Below, in pieces: positions 44,092-52,262 of a stretch of DNA of 64,000 nucleotides. The stretch spans positions 62,001-126,000 of the forward strand of contig CASFGA010000008.1 of the NCBI GenBank assembly GCA_949294185.1. Direction: 5' to 3'. A program made the translations under genes and the position numbers. The notes below the pieces were generated by a model. It was not told the origin of the DNA and did not search any database. It saw only the letters and a list, made by a program, of their open reading frames with translations. The stretch is from an uncultured Bacteroides sp. (lineage in GTDB: Bacteria > Bacteroidota > Bacteroidia > Bacteroidales > Bacteroidaceae). Numbering within the stretch: the first letter of the stretch is position 1; each line of letters opens with the position of its first letter.

Positions 44092-44997
44092 ATGTGGTTA
44101 TTGCTTGCCTTTTGCTCGGCGGCGTTGCTGGGCTTTTATGATGTGTTCAAGAAGAAATCGTTGGCCAATAATGCCGTTCTGCCCGTATTGGGGCTGAATA
44201 CGCTTTTCTCAAGTCTGATATTTCTGCCTTTCATCCTTGTTTCCTGGCTAAGGCCGGAGTGGCTGGAGAACACGTTGTTTTTTGTTCCGCAGGTGGGATG
44301 GGAAGTGCATAAGTTCATTATTCTGAAGTCGCTGATAGTGCTTTCTTCATGGACGTTCGGCTATTTCGGCATGAAGTATCTGCCTCTAACCATCGTAGGC
44401 CCTATCAATGCCACCCGTCCGGTCATGACTTTGGTGGGTGCCTTGCTTATCTTCGGCGAGCGGCTTAATGTATATCAGTGGATAGGGGTGCTGCTGGCCA
44501 TCGTTTCGTTCTTTATGCTGAGCCGTTCGGGCAAGAAAGAGGGGATTGACTTTCAGCATAACAAGTGGATTTGGTTTGTGGTGTTGGCCGCTTTGTTGGG
44601 GGCTGTGAGCGGACTTTATGACAAATATCTCATGAAGCAGTTCGATAACATGGTGGTACAGTCGTGGTATAACGTTTATCAGCTTTTCCTGATGGGAGGC
44701 GTGCTGATGTTTCTTTGGCTTCCGCGGCGCAAGACGACCACCCCTTTCCGTTGGGACTGGTGCATTATTCTGATTTCCATATTTCTTTCGGCTGCCGATT
44801 TCGTTTATTTTTACGCCTTGAGCATGGACGGTTCGATGATTTCCATCGTTTCGATGGTGCGGCGCGGAAGTGTCATTGTGTCTTTCCTTTTCGGGGCCAT
44901 GGTGTTCCGCGAAAAGAATCTTCGCAGCAAGGCGGTCGACCTTTTGCTGGTGCTTATCGGAATGTTTTTTCTGTATCTGGGCAGTGTGCTGGGCTGA
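44092..44997 (+). CDS. EamA/DMT-family transporter
   Basis: This 301-residue membrane protein has ten predicted helices in two EamA repeats. The end of the first carries the family motif PLTIVGPINATRPVMTLVGALLIFGERL and the second a similar SMVRRGSVIVSFLFGAMVFREK segment. The family exports or imports small metabolites (amino acids, purines, sugars), and the substrate cannot be told from sequence. Its 3' end overlaps the convergent Fur-family gene by 44 bp. Confidence 0.88.
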   Translation: MWLLLAFCSAALLGFYDVFKKKSLANNAVLPVLGLNTLFSSLIFLPFILVSWLRPEWLENTLFFVPQVGWEVHKFIILKSLIVLSSWTFGYFGMKYLPLTIVGPINATRPVMTLVGALLIFGERLNVYQWIGVLLAIVSFFMLSRSGKKEGIDFQHNKWIWFVVLAALLGAVSGLYDKYLMKQFDNMVVQSWYNVYQLFLMGGVLMFLWLPRRKTTTPFRWDWCIILISIFLSAADFVYFYALSMDGSMISIVSMVRRGSVIVSFLFGAMVFREKNLRSKAVDLLLVLIGMFFLYLGSVLG

Positions 44998-45415
44998 GGC
45001 GGCGGGCGCATTCCGCGCACGTTCCCTTTATGATATAGTTCACCTTGCGGGCAATGAATCCGTCGGGGATATCGACAGGAGGAATCAGGTCGTTGTCCAG
45101 ACAATAGGTTTTGCCGCAGCATTCGCAGTAGAAGTGGCAATGAGCCTCTTCCTTTTTGCAGTGGCCGTGGTTGTGGCACAGGCAATACTTCAGCGAACCG
45201 CTTCCGTCGTCTACGCTATGTATAAGGCGGTGTTCATGAAAGAGCGTCAGCGTGCGGAAGATTACCGACTTGTCGATGCTTTGCAGTTGTTCTTCCAGAC
45301 TGCCCAGACTGAACGTATCTTTGGTTTCTGCGATGGCTCCGTAGATGAGAAGCCGGGCAGAGGTAGGGCGTATGCCTGCTTCTTCCAGGATGGGACAGTA
45401 GTCTTGCGTTTTCAT
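44954..45415 (-). CDS. Fur-family metal-dependent repressor
   Basis: This 153-residue protein has an N-terminal winged helix (about residues 8-85, with SVIFRTLTLFHEHRLI as recognition region) and a metal-binding dimer domain. The latter has the HCHFYCECCGK segment and a later CAEC pair, giving two CxxC pairs for structural zinc. Whether it senses iron, zinc or peroxide cannot be decided here. A perfect 7-5-7 palindrome overlaps its promoter, which suggests autoregulation. It converges on and overlaps the EamA gene. Confidence 0.87.
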   Translation of the reverse strand: MKTQDYCPILEEAGIRPTSARLLIYGAIAETKDTFSLGSLEEQLQSIDKSVIFRTLTLFHEHRLIHSVDDGSGSLKYCLCHNHGHCKKEEAHCHFYCECCGKTYCLDNDLIPPVDIPDGFIARKVNYIIKGTCAECARRLSPAHCPDTEKTFR

Positions 45416-45441
45416 CAGTCGTTTTTTTGTTGGTTGTCATG

Positions 45442-45478
45442 CAAAGATAGGAATCTCTTTTTGCAATCCGGTTGCAAA
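45442..45478 (-). promoter_or_regulatory. Promoter and Fur-type operator of the Fur-family gene
   Basis: On the minus strand, TATCTTTG (45442-45449) is an exact -7 element. Next to it lies a perfect palindrome, TTTGCAA-tccgg-TTGCAAA (45460-45478), covering the spacer and -33 region. The geometry (two 7-bp arms, 5-bp centre, 19 bp total) is that of Fur-family operators. From here to 45615 I see no other gene. Confidence 0.65.
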
Positions 45479-45619
45479 GACGCCTTTTCTTTTCGGTTTC
45501 TCACGCAGGCCGACGGCTTTTCATGCGGATATCGTCTGGCGGGATGGGCATGATGTGACAATTTCATCACGGGGAAACAGAAATATTGTCTTGGCGGAAT
45601 GAATGGATTGAAACAGAAA

Positions 45620-45657
45620 AAGCCTGCCCCCGGTCTTGCAACCGGCGGGGCAGGCTT
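45620..45657 (-). terminator. Terminator after hsp20
   Basis: AAGCCTGCCCC (45620-45630) pairs with GGGGCAGGCTT (45647-45657), extended by CGGT/ACCG inside. T residues follow on the minus strand, 20 bp after the hsp20 stop. Confidence 0.85.
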
Positions 45658-45677
45658 GCACTAATTATGTACTGCCT

Positions 45678-46115
45678 TTATTTGATTTCAATCTGGCGGC
45701 TTACCTTGGATCTTTCTTCGGGTGTGCGTTTCGGAAGTTCAATGGTCAATACGCCGTCACTGACATTGGCACTGATTTTATCCTTTTCCACATCTTCCGG
45801 AAGAACCAGAGCTTGCTGGAATTTTGAGTAGGAAAACTCGCGGCGCAGATACTTCTTGTTTTCCTTGTCCTCTTCCTTCGTCTCATTTTTCTTCTCCATC
45901 GTGATGACCAGTTCGTTGTCTTCACTCAGATGGATGTTGAAATCATCTTTTGTCATGCCCGGAGCAGCCACTTCCACCTTATAATCCTTGTCGCTTTCGC
46001 TTACATTGATTGCGGGAGCCGTAGCGTTGGTTCTTACCATCCAGTCATTGTCGAAGAAATCATTAAAGATACTCGGTAACCAGTTCTGATTGTTGTATTT
46101 TCTAACAGGCATCAT
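45678..46115 (-). CDS. Hsp20/alpha-crystallin small heat-shock protein
   Basis: This 145-residue protein has a short N-terminal arm, an alpha-crystallin domain (about residues 35-125) with the GVLTIELPK signature, and a C-terminal IEI (I-x-I) motif that docks between subunits. It holds unfolding proteins as an ATP-independent chaperone. Unusually for this genome it has a strong Shine-Dalgarno (AGGAGA, complement of 46124-46129) 8-9 nt before the start; a second Met at 46112 is an alternative. The upstream 264 bp contain a sigma-54-like promoter and three direct repeats. Confidence 0.94.
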   Translation of the reverse strand: MMPVRKYNNQNWLPSIFNDFFDNDWMVRTNATAPAINVSESDKDYKVEVAAPGMTKDDFNIHLSEDNELVITMEKKNETKEEDKENKKYLRREFSYSKFQQALVLPEDVEKDKISANVSDGVLTIELPKRTPEERSKVSRQIEIK

Positions 46116-46200
46116 AGTTGTAATCTCCTATATTTAAGTTATACATTCAGTTTGTTTTCCGAATCCTTCCGCCTTTCGGCTTCGCGATTCGCCTAATGTA

Positions 46201-46217
46201 CTGCAAACCCTGTGCCG
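46201..46217 (-). promoter_or_regulatory. Sigma-54-like -24/-12 promoter of hsp20
   Basis: The minus strand reads CGGCACAGGGTTTGCAG. The invariant GG and GC are exactly 10 bp apart and the halves match GGCAC and TTGCA of the -24/-12 consensus. Predicted transcription start is about 46191, giving a leader of about 75 nt. No TAnnTTTG element was found upstream of hsp20. Confidence 0.5.
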
Positions 46218-46249
46218 CCTGTCGGAACGGGAGGGAATGGCTGCGGAGA

Positions 46250-46303
46250 TTTTAAACCTGTGAAAACCTTTTTAAACCGTGTCGTCCGGATTTTAATCCT
46301 GTG
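46250..46303. repeat. Three direct repeats upstream of hsp20
   Basis: TTTTAAACCTGTG (46250), TTTTAAACCGTG (46270) and TTTTAATCCTGTG (46291), as read on the plus strand, start 20 and 21 bp apart, about two helical turns. They lie roughly 60-110 bp upstream of the predicted hsp20 transcription start, the usual place for enhancer-binding-protein sites. Confidence 0.65.
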
Positions 46304-46379
46304 CATACATTGTTAACGCACGGAACTGACACTGTACTGACAGATTGCTACATCCGGAGACTAATTGTCAGATTTTTCC

Positions 46380-47084
46380 TTAGTTCTTCAATGAATAGCT
46401 GACGGTAGTCACCACTCGCACTTTCTTTATGTACGGAGTGTTGGCGTCACGGTCGTTGATGCTGAACTGGCCCTGATTGGCATACCGTATCTTGCCCAGT
46501 TCGCTTTCAGAGTCCTTGGCAAACTTTTCGGCTGCTTCGCGGGCGTTTTTTGTCGCCTCTTCAATCATCTGCGGTTTGATCTTGTTCAGGCTAGTATATT
46601 CATACTGCACCCTGTACTGATACTCGCCCGAAGTGATGGCTATGCCCCGTTTCAGCAGTTCGCTCTGCTCGCTGATAAGTTTGCGCACCAGGTCAACCTT
46701 GTCCGAAGTGACGGTGATGACAGTCGTTACATTGTAGCGGTAGTTGTTTGCCTGCGTGTTTCCGTAGCGTTCGGCTTTCAGGTCGATGATTTCGGGGGCG
46801 TTGACGCTGATTTCGCTTTCGGCCAGTCCCTTTTCCTTCAGAAACTGCATGATGGTTTGGTTCGAGCGTTTTATTTCATCATACAGTGCGCCGAGGTCGT
46901 TTCCTATACTCTTGTATACGAGCGGCCAGGTAACCTTGTCGGCTGCCACTTCCATTTCAGCCAGTCCCTTTACATTAACGTTGCGGTCTTTCTCTGCAAA
47001 GTCGTTGAATCCTTTTTCAATGAACACACCCAACAGCAGCAATCCGATAGCGAGAATGGCTGCTTCAATTCTGTAATTCTTCAT
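46380..47084 (-). CDS. SIMPL domain (DUF541) protein
   Basis: This 234-residue protein has a single N-terminal hydrophobic segment (AAILAIGLLLLGVFIEKGF, residues 8-26) that anchors or exports it. A SIMPL domain follows (about 38-230), with VKGLAEMEVAADKVTWPLVY and the repeated use of KNAREAAEKFAKDS-type helices. SIMPL proteins form periplasmic or membrane-bound oligomers of poorly known function, linked to oxidative and envelope stress. It lies 41 bp downstream of the BadF-like gene and may share its transcript. Confidence 0.85.
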   Translation of the reverse strand: MKNYRIEAAILAIGLLLLGVFIEKGFNDFAEKDRNVNVKGLAEMEVAADKVTWPLVYKSIGNDLGALYDEIKRSNQTIMQFLKEKGLAESEISVNAPEIIDLKAERYGNTQANNYRYNVTTVITVTSDKVDLVRKLISEQSELLKRGIAITSGEYQYRVQYEYTSLNKIKPQMIEEATKNAREAAEKFAKDSESELGKIRYANQGQFSINDRDANTPYIKKVRVVTTVSYSLKN

Positions 47085-47125
47085 AATCGTTCAGTTTTAT
47101 AAGTGGATAATAGGTCTTTATATGT

Positions 47126-47971
47126 CTACAGGTTGGTCTTGAAATGATAATCGGCCAGTTCCCCGATAGGATTTTTAACAAACAGTCCCGTAATAAGGTT
47201 CAGGGATGCAGCCGTTTCTTTGATTTCATCCTGAAAAAACCAGGCTACCGAACCGGTGAAAGAGACAGGCAGTGTGCTTTGATAAGGCAGCACATTGCGG
47301 TGGAAAAATTCGCGGAAGCTTCGGGTCAGGAAATCATGTACCTCACTATGGCCTTTATACCTATATATATAAGGAACAATCCCAGACAGGAAACGGTTGG
47401 CATGTGGTCGGCGGTAAACGCGTTCGAGAATGGAAGCGGGCGTTTCTTTAAGTTCGTCCAACAGTCCGTCATAAAGAGCCGTAGGGAGGATGCCTTTCAT
47501 GCAGTCGGCTAGAAAGTGTTTGCCTAAACAGGCCCCGCTTCCTTCATCACCCAGAATGTATCCAAGCGGCGGAATGTTGCGGACAATCCGCTGTCCGTCA
47601 TAGAGACAGGAGTTTGAGCCGGTTCCTAAAATGCAGGCGATGCCTGCCCGGTCTTTGCACAGTGCGCGTGCGGCACCGAGCAGATCCGTCTCGACATGAA
47701 GTTCTGTTGAGGGAAAATTTTCTCCCAATATGTCTGAAATGATTTTCGACTGTGGAGGAATGCAGCCTGCTCCATAGAAAAAAATGGCGCGGATGCTAGA
47801 GATAGAGCAGGGGAGAGCCGGCACAAGCTGTTGTCGGATAATGTCACGTATCTTCTCTTCCGGCTGATGGAACGGGTTGATTCCTTCGGTCTGGATTACG
47901 ATATGACCGTTCGGGCTGTTGTCTATGCACCAGTCGGTCTTGGTGGCTCCGCTGTCGGCAAGAATGATCAA
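47126..47971 (-). CDS. BadF/BadG-type ATPase, probable N-acetylglucosamine kinase
   Basis: This 281-residue protein has the ASKHA actin-like ATPase fold. Phosphate-1 is in LADSGATKTDWCI at the N-terminus, ACILGTGSNSCLYDG forms phosphate-2, and GDEGSGACLGK is the conserved sugar/adenosine region. The family includes eukaryotic-type GlcNAc kinases and activators of 2-hydroxyacyl-CoA dehydratases. The absence of the Fe-S cysteines of the latter group favours a sugar kinase acting on amino sugars. It lies 78 bp after slyD. Confidence 0.8.
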   Translation of the reverse strand: MIILADSGATKTDWCIDNSPNGHIVIQTEGINPFHQPEEKIRDIIRQQLVPALPCSISSIRAIFFYGAGCIPPQSKIISDILGENFPSTELHVETDLLGAARALCKDRAGIACILGTGSNSCLYDGQRIVRNIPPLGYILGDEGSGACLGKHFLADCMKGILPTALYDGLLDELKETPASILERVYRRPHANRFLSGIVPYIYRYKGHSEVHDFLTRSFREFFHRNVLPYQSTLPVSFTGSVAWFFQDEIKETAASLNLITGLFVKNPIGELADYHFKTNL

Positions 47972-48004
47972 GGTTAAAAGATTTTATGGATTGGTTGTAA
48001 GGGA

Positions 48005-48033
48005 ATTGCCCCGATGCTGTTTGTCGGGGCAAT
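48005..48033. repeat. Perfect 10-bp hairpin between slyD and the BadF-like gene
   Basis: ATTGCCCCGA (48005-48014) pairs with TCGGGGCAAT (48024-48033), loop of 9. It may be a terminator of slyD, but no T run follows on the minus strand. Confidence 0.55.
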
Positions 48034-48049
48034 CCTTTCTTTGTCAATA

Positions 48050-48637
48050 TCAATGGCAGTGTCCGCATCCGCTTCCGCAGCAGCCGTCGTCTTCATCGTG
48101 GCCGCCGCATCCGCCTCCGCATCCTTCACATCCTCCGCCACATCCTTCTCCACTCATGGCCTTGAGGATATCTTCCACTTCCTTGTTGGTAGCGTCGCGC
48201 ATTTCAATCACTTTTCCCTCGAAGGTCAGGTCTTTTCCTGCGTGGGGATGATTCAGGTCGAGCACCACCTTGTCTTCCGTAATTTCGCCCACATTGGCAT
48301 AGAAGCGGTTGCCTTCCGAATCGTTCAGCATGATGATGTTTCCCTCGAAAATGTTCTCGCTGTCGAAATTTCCGTCTGGGTCGCGGAACATGCTTTTCGG
48401 TACCTGCCGCACATTGTCTTCGTTGCGCTCGCCGTATGCTTCTGCACAAGGAATGGTAAAGCAGAAGTCATCTCCCTTGGTCAAGGCTGTAATTTCTTTT
48501 TCAAACCTGTCAAGCGTATAGCCGAGACCGGATATGAACTGGAAGGGATGCTCGGCAGGAGCTTCTTCCAGAAGTTCTTTTTTCCCGTCGGTTACGGCAT
48601 ACAGCTTATATGCCACTGTAATGTATTTGTTTTCCAT
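48050..48637 (-). CDS. slyD: FKBP-type peptidyl-prolyl isomerase SlyD with Cys/Gly-rich tail
   Basis: This 195-residue cytoplasmic protein has an FKBP domain split by the insert-in-flap region. It includes TVAYKLYAV, FQFISGLGYTLDRFEKEI and LDLNHPHAGKDLTFEGKVI. A C-terminal tail is rich in Cys, Gly and His and should bind metal ions. SlyD is a proline isomerase, chaperone and nickel carrier. The start at 48637 (MENKYI) removes a 21-residue extension that would cross the -7 element at 48671. It is transcribed separately from the upstream protease gene. Confidence 0.92.
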   Translation of the reverse strand: MENKYITVAYKLYAVTDGKKELLEEAPAEHPFQFISGLGYTLDRFEKEITALTKGDDFCFTIPCAEAYGERNEDNVRQVPKSMFRDPDGNFDSENIFEGNIIMLNDSEGNRFYANVGEITEDKVVLDLNHPHAGKDLTFEGKVIEMRDATNKEVEDILKAMSGEGCGGGCEGCGGGCGGHDEDDGCCGSGCGHCH

Positions 48638-48670
48638 ACTGAATAAAAATTGTAAATAAAATAATTGCTG

Positions 48671-48678
48671 CAAAGGTA
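48671..48678 (-). promoter_or_regulatory. -7 element of slyD
   Basis: TACCTTTG on the minus strand, an exact match, about 35 bp before the slyD start. No clear -33 TTTG. Confidence 0.55.
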
Positions 48679-48705
48679 AGAAATAAAAACGGTTTCTCAC
48701 TTTGT

Positions 48706-51700
48706 TTACTGGGCTTTCTTGCTCCGGTCGGCTTCTTTCAGCATCTCACGGACAGCGGCTTCCAGCTGTTCGTCTTCTCCTTTCTGCGATTTCTCCGGCG
48801 AGTTGTATACCTCTATGTCTGGCTTCAGCTCACGGTTTTCCATATAGTTGCCCTGCATGTCCATGCAGCCTACCTGCGGAATGCCGAAAATGATGCTTGG
48901 GTCAATCAGTGTTTCCCACCATACGGCAGTCATGGTTCCCGGTACGGGAGTGCCGATCAGCTTGCCTATTTCCAGCGTTTGATATACCCACGGGAATCCG
49001 TGTGCATTGCTGTAATTGTCTTCGCACACCAGTACGCACGATGGTTTGAGCCATTTGTTGAACGGGTCGCTGCCGATATATTGGCCGCGCGGCACGAAGC
49101 GTTGGTATTCTTTCCCGCTCAGTAGGGTGGCGAGGTCGTCGTGCAGCCATCCGCCGCCATTGTGACGCGTGTCTACGATAACGGCTTCCTTGTTCCGGTT
49201 CTTGTCACTCAGCAGTTCGCTGTATACGGTGCGGAAGCTCGGACTGTCCATTCCCTGAACATGCACATAGGCAATGCGTCCGTCCGACAGTTTCTCGACC
49301 AACTGTTCGTTGCGTTTTACCCAACGCTTGTAAAGCAGTTCCGATTCTTCGGATGCGCTGATGGCTTTGACACTGACATTGAACCGCTTGCCGTCGGCAG
49401 GGTTATAGATTGAGAGGTATACGGGTTTTCCTGCCTTTCCTTCCAGAAGCGGATAATAATCCATATCCTTTCCGATGGTTTGTCCGTCAATCTTTTCGAT
49501 GATGCATCCGGCCGTCACGTCTGTTTTCTTGACAGCAAACGGGCCTTTGGCTATGACCTCCTGAATTTTCAGTCCGTCTCCCGTATAGGAATTGTCATAG
49601 AATACTCCCAGACTGGCAGTCTGCAACGTGGCTCCCGGTGCACGGTAGCGCGCTCCTGTATGCGAGCCGTTCAGTTCGCCAAGCATCTCACTCAGCATTT
49701 CCTGGAAGTCGTAATTGTTGTTGATATAGGGAAGGAAGCGTGAGTAGCTGTCTTTATATCCTTTCCAGTCCGTTCCATGAAGATTTTCCACATAGAATTT
49801 GTCGGCCACCTGCTGCCAGATGTGCTCGAACATGTATTCACGCTCTCCGTATGGACGGTAGTTGAAAACCGCTTCAAACTCGATAGGCTTGATTTCCTTC
49901 TTGTCGATGTCGATTTTTTTGAGATTCCCTCTGGTGCACAGATAGATGTTTTCTCCCTTTTTGTCAGCAATGAGTGAACTGTATCCTACATCCTTCAGGA
50001 TGATTTGGGTCTTGTTTTCTTTCAGGTCATGCTCCCATAAGTCATATCCGCCTTCGAATGAAGCCAGATAATACAGCTTGTCTCCCTTCGGAGTCAGTAC
50101 GGCATCTCCCAACTGTGATGAGTTGACCGTCAGCCGGACAATACGGTCGAAACGGTTTTCCAGATCAAAAGTCAGAGGCTTTACTTCTTTCTCTTTATCG
50201 TCCTTGCTGCTCTTCTTTTTTTTGTCTGCCTCTTTTTTGTCTTCATCATCATTCTCATCCTCCTTTTCTTCCACGAGCGCAAGCTCTTCCTTGCTCATGC
50301 GGAAGCGTTCGTAAGCATCCAGGTCGAAAAACATGATGTAGACATCGCTTTCTGCTCCCCAACTGCCGTGGCTGCGATACCCGGCACGGTCGCTTTCCCA
50401 TATCATGGCCTTTCCGTCGAGCACCCATTTGGCGTTCGAATCCGTGTATCCGCTTTCTGTCAAGTTATGTATCTCTCCGTTTCCGGAAGCGTTTACCAAA
50501 GCCACATCATTGTTGTTCCATCCTCCGGTTCCTATATATCCGCTCAGCAGCCAATGGCTGTCCGGACTCCATTCGAACCACTGGTCGCCGTCGCTGTAGG
50601 AATATTCGTATTTCCCGTCCATGACCGTGCGGACGGACTTGCTTTTCAGATTCAGCACACGCAGTGTGGTACGGTTTTCCAAGTAGGCAATCTCTTTTCC
50701 GTCCGGACTGTATTGGGGTTGGAAAGAAGTGACATTGGTGTTTGTCAGGCGTTCTTCCTTTATGTCGGTGGCATAGGTGAAAAGTTTTTCATCTTCTTTT
50801 GTAAGCGAAGCCTGGTAAATCTGCCATAATCCGTCGCGTTCGGAAGCGTATACAATGCTCCGTCCGTCGGGAGCAAAGTCGATGCTGCGTTCTTGATCGG
50901 GGGTGTCCGTTATCTGCCGCGTTGTCTTATATTCTACGGAAGTCACGAAAACATCTCCCCGCAGTATGAAAGCCACTTCTTTGGCATCAGGCGACAGGGC
51001 GATTTCGGTAGCTCCAGAGGTGCGGATTTGGCGGATAAGGTCTTTATCGTTCTTGTCGGTAACGATGTTGACAGACACTTTTTGCGGTGTGCCTCCTTCT
51101 TTTACCGTATAGATTTCACCGTTGTAACCGTAGCACAGGGTACCGTCGGTTGCGGCTGTGAGGAAACGCACCGGATGCTTGGTATGATGCGTGAGCTGTG
51201 TCTCGCTTGTTCCGTCGATGCTGCGCTTGAACACATTGAACGAGCCTTGACTTTCGCTCAGATAATAGAATGACTGTCCGTCGGCAGTCCATACCGGAGT
51301 GCGGTCTTCTCCCTTGAAAGAAGTAAGTTTCCGGTAGTTTCGTCCGTCTTCGCCGGACTGGCTCAGCCAAATGTCGCGGGTGATGGACGATGTGTGATGT
51401 TTGCGCCACGGGTCTTCATACCCCTTTTTGTCATGATATAATAAGGCTCCGTCTTTTCTTATACTGATGTCTTCCATCGGAAGCGAAGAGAACATCGCAG
51501 GACGCCCCCCTTCCGTGCTGATTTCATAGACTTGCGGAAACTGGCTGTCGGGGAAAGTCATGTCTTTTGCATCGGGCATGAGTGAGGCGGAAAAAAGGAT
51601 ATGTCCGTTGTCGCGGAATGTAATGGGCGTTTCCGTTCCCGAATGAGTGGTCAGCCGTTTCGGCATACCTCCGTCCTTATTCATTATATATAAGTCCATG

Positions 51701-51960
51701 CTTCCTTCACGGGTGGAAGCGAAGGCAATCCGCTTTCCGTCAGGACTCCATATGGGGTGTGTGTCGTGAGCGGAGTTTGTTGTCAGTTGGGTAGCCTTTC
51801 CTCCGGTTGAGGGAACCGTATAGATGTCGCCTTTGTAGGTGAAGGCAATCGTGCTTCCGTCGGGGGAAATGGCACAGTAACGCACCCATAAGGGATGGTC
51901 TTGGGCATTGATAGCCACTGCCATGCTCCATACGGCCAATGTCAGAAGTTTACGTTTCAT
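48706..51960 (-). CDS. Tricorn-like S41 protease with beta-propeller
   Basis: This 1084-residue exported protein begins with a signal peptide (about residues 1-19, ending INAQ). It has a large WD40-like/PD40 beta-propeller region (about 20-560, repeated SPDGK, SPDG motifs). A highly charged Glu/Lys/Asp stretch (about 560-600) and a second propeller region follow. Then come a core with a PDZ-like segment (about 830-900) and an S41 protease domain with VDTRHNGGGWLHDD. The catalytic serine is S984 in NYSNAHG. It degrades peptides in the periplasm. It closes a minus-strand run with the two small genes immediately upstream. Confidence 0.9.
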   Translation of the reverse strand: MKRKLLTLAVWSMAVAINAQDHPLWVRYCAISPDGSTIAFTYKGDIYTVPSTGGKATQLTTNSAHDTHPIWSPDGKRIAFASTREGSMDLYIMNKDGGMPKRLTTHSGTETPITFRDNGHILFSASLMPDAKDMTFPDSQFPQVYEISTEGGRPAMFSSLPMEDISIRKDGALLYHDKKGYEDPWRKHHTSSITRDIWLSQSGEDGRNYRKLTSFKGEDRTPVWTADGQSFYYLSESQGSFNVFKRSIDGTSETQLTHHTKHPVRFLTAATDGTLCYGYNGEIYTVKEGGTPQKVSVNIVTDKNDKDLIRQIRTSGATEIALSPDAKEVAFILRGDVFVTSVEYKTTRQITDTPDQERSIDFAPDGRSIVYASERDGLWQIYQASLTKEDEKLFTYATDIKEERLTNTNVTSFQPQYSPDGKEIAYLENRTTLRVLNLKSKSVRTVMDGKYEYSYSDGDQWFEWSPDSHWLLSGYIGTGGWNNNDVALVNASGNGEIHNLTESGYTDSNAKWVLDGKAMIWESDRAGYRSHGSWGAESDVYIMFFDLDAYERFRMSKEELALVEEKEDENDDEDKKEADKKKKSSKDDKEKEVKPLTFDLENRFDRIVRLTVNSSQLGDAVLTPKGDKLYYLASFEGGYDLWEHDLKENKTQIILKDVGYSSLIADKKGENIYLCTRGNLKKIDIDKKEIKPIEFEAVFNYRPYGEREYMFEHIWQQVADKFYVENLHGTDWKGYKDSYSRFLPYINNNYDFQEMLSEMLGELNGSHTGARYRAPGATLQTASLGVFYDNSYTGDGLKIQEVIAKGPFAVKKTDVTAGCIIEKIDGQTIGKDMDYYPLLEGKAGKPVYLSIYNPADGKRFNVSVKAISASEESELLYKRWVKRNEQLVEKLSDGRIAYVHVQGMDSPSFRTVYSELLSDKNRNKEAVIVDTRHNGGGWLHDDLATLLSGKEYQRFVPRGQYIGSDPFNKWLKPSCVLVCEDNYSNAHGFPWVYQTLEIGKLIGTPVPGTMTAVWWETLIDPSIIFGIPQVGCMDMQGNYMENRELKPDIEVYNSPEKSQKGEDEQLEAAVREMLKEADRSKKAQ

Positions 51961-51989
51961 AAATAAATGTGTGGTTAATATGCTTGGTT

Positions 51990-52259
51990 TTATCTTTTCT
52001 TTCTTTTCCGGAAGAAGCCTCGTATCCGTTGCAGCACCATCATGCCCGTGCGGATACCGTCATAAGCAGCTATGCCCGCATTGACATGCTGCAGGAGATT
52101 GTCCATTTTGCTCTTGCTCTGCTGGGGGGCGAACAGGTCTTCAGCCAACTCCTGTATGCGTTCGCGGGAGCTGCGGACTTCTGCTTTTTTTTCTTCCCGC
52201 AGGCGGGCGATTGATTCCATTGTATAGATGACAGTCGGTGTAGAGCTTTGTGAATCCAT
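51990..52259 (-). CDS. Small hydrophilic protein, hypothetical
   Basis: This 89-residue protein has no membrane helix. A helical, highly charged region (about residues 18-45, REEKKAEVRSSRERIQEL) is followed by a mixed amphipathic segment and a strongly basic end (RIRGFFRKRKKR). I do not recognise a family. It lies 3 bp downstream of the holin-family gene and 29 bp upstream of the S41 protease gene, so it is surely co-transcribed with the first and probably with the second. The linkage with holin-family and YtxH proteins suggests a role at the inner membrane under stress. Confidence 0.75.
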   Translation of the reverse strand: MDSQSSTPTVIYTMESIARLREEKKAEVRSSRERIQELAEDLFAPQQSKSKMDNLLQHVNAGIAAYDGIRTGMMVLQRIRGFFRKRKKR

Positions 52260-52262
52260 ATC

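Noticed and set aside
48061..48150. Repetitive GC-rich stretch as a repeat array
   Set aside because: It is the coding sequence of the Cys/Gly-rich SlyD tail, with irregular unit lengths. It is not CRISPR or a satellite.
50210..50300. Low-complexity CTT/CTC-rich stretch on the plus strand
   Set aside because: It encodes the Glu/Asp/Lys-rich segment of the Tricorn-like protease on the minus strand.
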